A stretch of 18,931 nt of DNA from an uncultured Bacteroides sp. (GTDB taxonomy: Bacteria; Bacteroidota; Bacteroidia; Bacteroidales; Bacteroidaceae). Each line of letters opens with the position of its first letter. The stretch's first letter is position 1. The position numbers and the translations under genes were made by a program. Positions 13,871-18,931 of the stretch are shown here, piece by piece. The stretch covers positions 28,131 through 47,061 of the forward strand of contig NZ_CAJTSC010000011.1 of NCBI RefSeq assembly GCF_910578895.1, given 5' to 3'. Under the pieces are notes generated by a model. It was not told the origin of the DNA. It worked only from the letters and a program-made list of their open reading frames with translations, and searched no databases.

Positions 13871-15373
13871 TTATGGTTTATAAGTTTTCAAAAACTCCCT
13901 GACTTCAACTTTCCGCTTTAAAGTATAAGAATTTTCCATCTTCAGAGACATTTCCAATATTTCCCGTGCCGTCTCTGCCGCATTCCGCATCCTGCCTGTC
14001 CGGCAATATAGCTTAAACAACAGATATTTAGGACGCATCCGGGTAGGAACCATATAAGAGGCTTCCACATAATACCTCTCGGCTGCATTCAGCGAATCCC
14101 TGTTCAGATACAACTCTCCTATATCGCACCAGTTCTCGCAAGTGGGTAACACCAGCCCTATCTTTTCAGAAGACGCAAGCTCCGGACGGTTCACCAAGAC
14201 TTGCGCATACAACATATTCAGGCGGGGATATTCCGCTATACGATGGAAATTCCGTCCCACGTATTGCTCTGTCCGATCGTCTGCCGCCACTATCTCCTTT
14301 TGCAGGATTTTGCCCGCCTCTTTGATAAAGTTGTATTCGAGATACCCCAACAACAGAGCTACCGCCAACATCCCCGCCGCCACCACATTGCCCCATCTAC
14401 GTGTTCTCCGAGGCGCAGAAAGTCCCAGCAACACCGGAAACAATACCAGCAAAGCATTTACGAAAACGGGATAGGAAAACATCGAAAAAGCCAGCAACGC
14501 GACAAGCGGGGCACGTATCTTCCGCTCAGCCGCATACATCGTCAACACCAATGCAACGACAAAAAACAACAGCCCTACCGCCCCCAGCTCTATCCAACAA
14601 TGCAGAAATTCATTATAAGGATACGCCGCATTGTCTGCCACTTTCGCAAATTCCGAGTGCGGATGCCTTTCGAAATAGGCAGCCTGATAGTGCATATAAT
14701 GCTTGTTGAAAGAAGAAAGCCCATGACCGACCAACGATTTGTCGCATATCATATCGGCACACACCCGCCATATCAGCATCCTCCCCTTTGCCGACTCGCT
14801 GCGGTAGTTGAATGTAATGACGGACAATACTACAACAGCGGTGGCTACCAATGGCACCGCCCACCTCTTACAGTGTTTCACAATACGCATCACCTGTGCA
14901 TGGAACAAGGCTGCCATCCCCAATAACGAAGCAATCCATGCCGCCCGTGAGTCTGCCAGCGCCACTGTATATGCAAGGACGAACGATGAAAAAAGAAGCA
15001 GCAACCGAACGTATCTATCGGTACGTTCCATAAACAATGCCACAGCAACGACCAATGCCACCGCCTGAAATCCTCCCAATTGTCCGGGATTGCCCAACAA
15101 TCCTGTCACAGGAAACATCGGATGGTTGCTTTCCATCCATCCCACTTGCTGCCCGATGGCAACCGCTGCCTGAACCACTCCAACCAATACAATGACAGCA
15201 AGTATAGGAAACCGGTTAGCCGAAAGCCTTGCTCCCCAATAGAACAATGCCAATACGAGCCATCGGATATAGATAAAACTGTCGGCTTCGAGCCCGGCAA
15301 CGAAGATACCCGACAGGATGCCCCACAAGAAAAACAGTCCCAACAACTTATGTCCCATTATCATTTGCATCAT
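13871..15373 (-). CDS. O-antigen ligase/polymerase-like membrane protein with C-terminal TPR-like tail
   Basis: A 500-residue protein with about ten or eleven hydrophobic segments between residues 7 and 350, a large external loop (about 195-260) bearing the family pattern GHGLSSFNKHY...AYPYNEFLHCWIELGAVGLL, and a soluble C-terminal tail (355-500) with TPR-like repeats (CDIGELYLNRDSLNAAERYYVEA). The Wzy/WaaL/PglL family joins or polymerises lipid-linked glycans at the periplasmic face of the inner membrane, and the loop between the last membrane helices carries the active site. There are no glycosyltransferase, flippase or sugar-nucleotide genes nearby, so it is not part of an obvious polysaccharide locus; a role in protein O-glycosylation is possible but unproven. 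Several in-frame ATGs cluster at 15373-15355, and the first is used. Confidence 0.85.
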   Translation of the reverse strand: MMQMIMGHKLLGLFFLWGILSGIFVAGLEADSFIYIRWLVLALFYWGARLSANRFPILAVIVLVGVVQAAVAIGQQVGWMESNHPMFPVTGLLGNPGQLGGFQAVALVVAVALFMERTDRYVRLLLLFSSFVLAYTVALADSRAAWIASLLGMAALFHAQVMRIVKHCKRWAVPLVATAVVVLSVITFNYRSESAKGRMLIWRVCADMICDKSLVGHGLSSFNKHYMHYQAAYFERHPHSEFAKVADNAAYPYNEFLHCWIELGAVGLLFFVVALVLTMYAAERKIRAPLVALLAFSMFSYPVFVNALLVLFPVLLGLSAPRRTRRWGNVVAAGMLAVALLLGYLEYNFIKEAGKILQKEIVAADDRTEQYVGRNFHRIAEYPRLNMLYAQVLVNRPELASSEKIGLVLPTCENWCDIGELYLNRDSLNAAERYYVEASYMVPTRMRPKYLLFKLYCRTGRMRNAAETAREILEMSLKMENSYTLKRKVEVREFLKTYKP

Positions 15374-15506
15374 ACTATCATGTTATTGCCCATAAAAGTA
15401 CAATATATCCGCACCTAACACAAGCTTTCCAGCTGATTAATCCTTACAAAACGATTCATATCTCCCTACGGCTTCACTGATTTCCCCACAAGCTTGTTTG
15501 AATCCT

Positions 15507-15655
15507 CAAGTTTACTTGTTATAAATCGCAAGTTTAACCGCAATAAACTCACAGTTTGCTCGCTATAAACCGGCAGTATACCCACGGTTTGTTGGCATAA
15601 GCCTAAGGTTTGTTTGTGTAAACCTTAGGTTTACCAGCATCAACCTCAGCGTTAG
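15507..15655. repeat. Phased 21-22-bp degenerate repeats with GTTT...AAAC dyads
   Basis: The 464-base gap 15374-15837 has no gene but is structured. Taking the G of GTTT or its equivalent as marker, repeats fall at 15510, 15532, 15554, 15576, 15587, 15608 and 15629, with a decayed one near 15651. Steps are 22, 22, 22, 11, 21, 21 and about 22, that is two helical turns, with one single-turn step. Most units read GTTT, 8-9 bases, then AAAC or a near match (GTTTAACCGCAATAAAC, GTTTGCTCGCTATAAAC, GTTTGTTTGTGTAAAC). The array lies 130-280 bases upstream of the O-antigen ligase-like gene. The period is not a multiple of three, so it is not coding. Operator array, nucleoid-protein site or mobile repeat are all possible. 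Confidence 0.7.
15602..15629. repeat. Perfect hairpin within the phased array
   Basis: CCTAAGGTTT (15602-15611) and AAACCTTAGG (15620-15629) are a perfect 10-bp inverted repeat with an 8-base loop. It is formed by two neighbouring units of the array. No T-run follows on either strand, so it is not an obvious terminator. Confidence 0.7.
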
Positions 15656-15710
15656 TCAAGGGCTTATAAACATAAACAAGGAGAAGGGAAATCAGAATAC
15701 CATAGAAAAT

Positions 15711-15779
15711 AGGTACGGGTTATACGGAATTTCGCAGATTCTTTTCATTTATCTGAGAAATTCCGTATAACCCGTACCT
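15711..15779 (-). terminator. Very long hairpin ending the nusB–DUF5606 operon
   Basis: Arms at 15711-15733 and 15757-15779 are perfectly complementary over 23 bp (from AGGTACGGG to its mirror CCCGTACCT). After one G-A mismatch they continue for 5 bp (CAGAT 15735-15739 / ATCTG 15751-15755) around an 11-base loop. On the minus strand the stem is followed by ATTTTC, and it lies about 60 bases past the DUF5606 stop, so an intrinsic terminator is the simplest reading. A 28-bp stem is far longer than needed, and a palindromic repeat or miniature element is the alternative. Confidence 0.75.
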
Positions 15780-15837
15780 GAAAAAGCGTGTGATTGGGAA
15801 CCGTTGCAACCGGCTCTGCAAGAGATACCGGCAACCT

Positions 15838-16257
15838 TTATTCGGCAGCAACTTCTTCGGCGGCGGCATCTTCAAAATCCGTCATGCCGCTTGCCACCAA
15901 CAGGTTATACCAAGAAATCAGTTTCTTGATATCCGATACATAAACACGGTCACGGTCAAAGTTAGGCAACACTTCCGCCAAATAGGCCTGAAGTTCTTTT
16001 GCGGAAGCTTTCTTCACATCCAATGCCACGGCAGCACCGTTCTCTTTTTGCTTCATCGCAAGAAGCACATCCTTCAAAGGTACTTCATCCGCATCCGTAT
16101 ACATGGCGATATCGCCCAAAGAGATAATCTTCTCGTTGCCGTAAGCAGGGCAACGTTTCTTATCAGCGAGCGACTCCACAATCAACATATTCTTTCCTTG
16201 AGAAATGAGTTTATACAATCCCGGTTTACCGGAAATAGACAAGATAGTCTTCAACAT
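15838..16257 (-). CDS. DUF5606 family cytoplasmic protein
   Basis: A 139-residue protein starting MLKTILSISGKPGLYKLISQ at the ATG at 16257; the longer open frame upstream begins with TTG and is rejected. It has no signal peptide. The N-terminal half is a small beta-rich domain (GLYKLISQGKNMLIVESL, ISLGDIAMYTD), followed by helices (AKELQAYLAEVLPNFD, DIKKLISWYNLLVASG) and an acidic, alanine-rich tail (FEDAAAEEVAAE). The DUF5606 match is from memory of Bacteroidota genomes, where this gene commonly follows coaE. It is 26 bases after coaE and last in the operon, before the long hairpin. Function unknown; conservation next to core genes suggests a housekeeping role. Confidence 0.85.
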   Translation of the reverse strand: MLKTILSISGKPGLYKLISQGKNMLIVESLADKKRCPAYGNEKIISLGDIAMYTDADEVPLKDVLLAMKQKENGAAVALDVKKASAKELQAYLAEVLPNFDRDRVYVSDIKKLISWYNLLVASGMTDFEDAAAEEVAAE

Positions 16258-16283
16258 AGTATATTCTGTTTTGTAATTAGTAG

Positions 16284-16898
16284 TTATTTTTTCGGTGGGC
16301 AAAGATAGGTATTATTTTGGGACAGCGAAGCAATTAACGCCAAAACCTGCGGAATTAACGGTGTTTCACCATCATTCACTATCACAAAATCTGCCAGCCT
16401 GCGCTTTTCCTCATCGCTCATCTGACTACGGATGCGTCTTTCTATCAGTTCACGCGAGGAAGCGTCCCTCTTCATGGCACGCCGCACCCGTACCTCTTCG
16501 GGAGCATACACCGTGACAACCACATCGACCTCACCCGCAAACCCTGCCTCTATCAGTATGGCGGACTCAATACCCACTATCGGAAAGGCAGAACGTTTCT
16601 CTGCCCATCGTCTGAAATCTTCCTTGACACGCGGATGAACAATACCGTTCACCTGCCCGGCATGTTCGGGATCTCCAAAAAGATAGGAAGCAAGCAAAGA
16701 TTTGTTCAACACCCCACCGGCATATACCTCCTCACCCAGCAAAGACACCAGTTCATTACGAATACAAGCATCTGTTACCATAAGTTGTTTGGTTTCCGTA
16801 TCAGATATGTAGACAGGAATTCCCATCACTTCCAACAGACGGGATACGACACTTTTTCCACTGCCGATACCTCCGGTTATACCCATCTTAAGAGTCAT
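16284..16898 (-). CDS. coaE: Dephospho-CoA kinase
   Basis: CoaE phosphorylates the 3'-hydroxyl of dephospho-CoA, the last step of coenzyme A synthesis, in the cytoplasm. The 204 residues match the family length. A P-loop GGIGSGKS lies at 9-16, the substrate-binding ISDTETKQL segment includes Asp33, and HPRVKEDFRRW and the lid-like region RRAMKRDASSRELIERRIRSQ follow the expected order. Its ATG overlaps the ybbR stop codon as ATGA (16895-16898), indicating translational coupling. Confidence 0.95.
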   Translation of the reverse strand: MTLKMGITGGIGSGKSVVSRLLEVMGIPVYISDTETKQLMVTDACIRNELVSLLGEEVYAGGVLNKSLLASYLFGDPEHAGQVNGIVHPRVKEDFRRWAEKRSAFPIVGIESAILIEAGFAGEVDVVVTVYAPEEVRVRRAMKRDASSRELIERRIRSQMSDEEKRRLADFVIVNDGETPLIPQVLALIASLSQNNTYLCPPKK

Positions 16899-17905
16899 AA
16901 CGAAGGAGAGATTTGTTCGATTAGAAAGTCAACCTGTTCCGGATTGAAGCGCACCTGGCTCACTCCTTTAGGGATATTCTTCAACCGTACCGTGTATTTG
17001 TCCGAACCCAAACGCAGCAATTCTTCATACGAGACATAGATATGAAAATCATCCGCCGTAATTTGCCGGAAATGACTGAGACCCACCTGAAAAGTTACCT
17101 GCACCTTCGAGGGGAAAGCACGCAACACTTTATCGGCAGGAAAATTCACTCCATGCAACGGCACTTCCACCGTCTTCTCCGTATAAATATCTACAGGCAA
17201 CATCAACTCGACCGAAGCAGGTACGAACTTGACTCCCCGTTGCGCACGCAAAGGCACTTGCAACCGCAATGTATCGGAAATATCCACCTGCTTGACCGGC
17301 TGCGTATAGACAGCGGTTATAGTATCCAACACTCCTGCCGGCGCATACGCCAAAACCGAGTCCGGACTAAAAATCGTATCCGACAAGTAATACTGGCGAC
17401 CGGCGCCGACCGTTCCCGACAACCTGACAGGTACCAACTTGGACTTTCCCGTAGCATAAATATACTCCAACGTATCCGGCTTCATGGAAAGCAAACGGGT
17501 AGATACATTCAGCTGGCTCAGTATCTTCTTCTCAAACTGAGAAGCGTAAATGCGCACATGATTATCTACAGCTTTATAATCGGAAAAGTTGAGCGTAACC
17601 GGATAGAAGCTCTTTCCCAACATATAATTGAGTAGAACCGTGCCTTTATCCTTTAACTTAATACGGAGTTCGGAAACCGGCTCTGACGTAATCACCGTAT
17701 TATTGGGCACGCCACGCAAACGTACCGGAATGGAAAACTCCGCTTCATAGTCATTATTCAGCGTCTGCAACAACCAGAAACCACCTGCTATGAAAAAGAA
17801 AAATAAAAAAACAAAGAACTCCCTGCTCTTAGCACTGAGCAGGAAGTCCTTTGTTTTCCGGGTTACATTAAGATAAATACGTCTTATATTCCTACGATTA
17901 AACAT
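16895..17905 (-). CDS. ybbR: YbbR/CdaR-like membrane-anchored protein
   Basis: A 336-residue protein with one transmembrane helix near the N-terminus (about residues 29-48, after a basic segment KTKDFLLSAKSREF) and an extracytoplasmic region with YbbR-type beta repeats (for example FSIPVRLRGVPNNTVI, VPVRLSGTVGAGRQYYLSD, VEVPLHGVNFPADKVL). In Firmicutes the homologue CdaR regulates the c-di-AMP cyclase CdaA; in Bacteroidota it is encoded between yajC and coaE as here, and its partner is not shown by this window. The ATG at 17905 is used because the longer frame begins with TTG. It overlaps coaE by four bases and follows yajC by 14. Confidence 0.9.
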   Translation of the reverse strand: MFNRRNIRRIYLNVTRKTKDFLLSAKSREFFVFLFFFFIAGGFWLLQTLNNDYEAEFSIPVRLRGVPNNTVITSEPVSELRIKLKDKGTVLLNYMLGKSFYPVTLNFSDYKAVDNHVRIYASQFEKKILSQLNVSTRLLSMKPDTLEYIYATGKSKLVPVRLSGTVGAGRQYYLSDTIFSPDSVLAYAPAGVLDTITAVYTQPVKQVDISDTLRLQVPLRAQRGVKFVPASVELMLPVDIYTEKTVEVPLHGVNFPADKVLRAFPSKVQVTFQVGLSHFRQITADDFHIYVSYEELLRLGSDKYTVRLKNIPKGVSQVRFNPEQVDFLIEQISPSL

Positions 17906-17919
17906 AGGCTGCAATCTAT

Positions 17920-18249
17920 TTATTTGGAAGCTTGGTTGCTGTTTGCATCAGCAGCTGCAGCAAAAATAGAGTTCTTGTCAATATGGATTTTAACGTTGGA
18001 AGCTATTTCGAGCACTACATCATTATCGTTAATTTCCTTGATGATGCCGTGAATACCTCCGGCGGTAATAACCTTCTGGTTTACTTGAAGAGATTTACGG
18101 AAGTTTGCAATCTCTTTTTGCTTTTTATTTTGCGGACGAATCATAAAGAAATACATGATGGCGAACATAGCTATCAGCATAATCCACATCATAGTTCCAT
18201 CCGGACCTGCAGGAGGAGCTTGCAGGAAAAATACAGTCATTAAATTCAT
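17920..18249 (-). CDS. yajC: Preprotein translocase accessory subunit YajC
   Basis: A 109-residue inner-membrane protein with a single transmembrane helix (MMWIMLIAMFAIMYFFMIRPQNKK region, about 20-38) ending in the signature FMIRPQNKKQKE, then a small cytoplasmic domain with VITAGGIHGIIKEI. YajC associates with SecDF at the Sec translocon. Length and motif are normal for the family. It begins 39 bases after nusB and precedes ybbR, the usual Bacteroidota order. Confidence 0.95.
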   Translation of the reverse strand: MNLMTVFFLQAPPAGPDGTMMWIMLIAMFAIMYFFMIRPQNKKQKEIANFRKSLQVNQKVITAGGIHGIIKEINDNDVVLEIASNVKIHIDKNSIFAAAADANSNQASK

Positions 18250-18288
18250 AAATATTCCGTTTTAGTTTTTAATTACTGAACAAAGGTA

Positions 18289-18931
18289 TCAGTTTTTTGA
18301 CAATTTCCCTTGTTTTTTCAATTCCTTAACTATCCCGTCAAGAGTTCCATTGACAAAGCTACCACTCTTTACAGTACTGTATACTTTAGCAATGTCCACA
18401 TACTCATTTAACGAAACACTGACAGGAATGTTCGGAAAACTCAATATCTCCGCCAATGCACACTGCATAATCACCACGTCCATGAAAGCCACACGATCCA
18501 AATCCCAGTTACGTGTGTTTTCACTGATAAGATGACGATAGTAGTCACAATTCAGAATGGTACGACGGAACAAACGACGGGCGAACTCCTGATCTTCGTC
18601 ATCTTTAAATTCGGGCAACAAAGCTTGATCGGCACCGTTCTTCTCATCAAAACGCTTGATTGTTTTTAAAACAAACGTATCAACGATTTCTTTGTCATCG
18701 TTCCAATAAAGGCTCTGATCTTCGAGCAACACATCAAGTTCCTCGTTATTGAAAATAAATGTCTTGTAAAGTTTTCTCCACAATTCACGGTCTCCTTCAT
18801 ACGTATTTTCAGAAGAAGCCATATATTCCTTATATATATCAGAGGCTGCAATCTTTTCAAACAATCCTTTGACGAAATCTTCATCATTTGCCCAAGTACG
18901 TTTCTGATTGGAGATAAAATCCGTCAATTGC
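18289..18931 (-). CDS. nusB: Transcription antitermination factor NusB, 5' part beyond the window
   Basis: The frame runs leftwards from the right edge to the stop at 18289, giving about 214 residues. The TTG at 18925-18927 is an internal leucine codon, not the start: the frame is open to the edge, and Bacteroides NusB proteins are about 300 residues long with an N-terminal extension. The visible part contains the NusB helical fold, including RRLFRRTILNCDYYRHLI, RNWDLDRVAFMDVVIMQCALAEIL and the conserved end PVSVSLNEYVDIAKVYSTVKSGSFVNGTLDGIVKEL. NusB with NusE binds boxA RNA in rRNA antitermination. It heads the visible part of the operon with yajC, ybbR, coaE and DUF5606. Confidence 0.93.
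   Translation of the reverse strand, partial: QLTDFISNQKRTWANDEDFVKGLFEKIAASDIYKEYMASSENTYEGDRELWRKLYKTFIFNNEELDVLLEDQSLYWNDDKEIVDTFVLKTIKRFDEKNGADQALLPEFKDDEDQEFARRLFRRTILNCDYYRHLISENTRNWDLDRVAFMDVVIMQCALAEILSFPNIPVSVSLNEYVDIAKVYSTVKSGSFVNGTLDGIVKELKKQGKLSKN

Noticed and set aside
14201..14926. A 241-codon plus-strand open frame opposite the O-antigen ligase-like gene
   Set aside because: It is a shadow of a real membrane-protein gene; its product is rich in Arg, His and Gln with no plausible fold.
15507..15655. Possible CRISPR array
   Set aside because: Units are contiguous, degenerate and 21-22 bases apart, with no unique spacers between identical repeats and no cas genes.
17042..17635. 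A 197-codon plus-strand open frame opposite ybbR
   Set aside because: Antisense shadow of ybbR, with an Arg/His/Gln-rich translation and no start signal.
18925..18927. TTG as the start of NusB
   Set aside because: The frame is open upstream to the window edge and the family has a longer N-terminus, so this codon is internal.

Overview
The window reads as a chromosomal segment of a gut Bacteroides or close relative (Bacteroidota). The grounds are the nusB–yajC–ybbR(cdaR)–coaE–DUF5606 gene order, a DUF3244 protein, a tetratricopeptide regulator of the type common in this phylum, AT-rich translation starts with few clear Shine-Dalgarno sequences, and many exported proteins whose mature N-terminus would be glutamine. 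I cannot name the species from sequence alone.

Layout. The left edge (1-156, minus) holds the start of an unidentified gene, followed divergently by clpB (261-2855, plus), the disaggregase. The right edge (15838-18931, minus) is a compact housekeeping operon transcribed leftwards: nusB (5' part missing), yajC, ybbR/cdaR, coaE and a DUF5606 gene, ending in a very long hairpin at 15711-15779. Between these conserved blocks lie about 12.5 kb of accessory genes, all on the minus strand. In transcription order they are: an O-antigen ligase/polymerase-like membrane protein; a membrane-tethered TPR regulator; a DUF3244 protein; a transglutaminase-like lipoprotein; a Spy-like LTxxQ periplasmic protein; a lipoprotein with a papain-fold (C39-like) peptidase domain; and then an AT-rich array of small exported proteins running up to clpB.

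The array is the most unusual part. Two related subfamilies, here called A and B, look like small lipocalin-like barrels of about 140 residues. They recur as three copies of a unit [B – stem-loop – A]: B3/A3, B2/A2 and B1/A1. The stem-loop is repeated, and its arm differences become G-U pairs only in minus-strand RNA, so it appears to act as RNA in the operon transcript. A3 carries a 4-bp frameshift. The middle unit is split inside its stem-loop by an unrelated pair: an orphan C-terminal fragment with a degenerate HExxH motif, plus a small exported protein. Downstream of the papain-fold lipoprotein, which itself looks like a conserved N-terminal half joined to a more AT-rich C-terminal enzyme domain, this resembles a secreted effector with a tandem array of inhibitor or immunity-like partners. 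That function is inference; the repeats, frameshift and half stem-loop are directly visible.

Regulatory sequence is also rich: a four-fold GTACAA cluster between the TPR regulator and the DUF3244 gene, and a helically phased 21-22-bp repeat array with embedded GTTT...AAAC dyads upstream of the O-antigen ligase-like gene.
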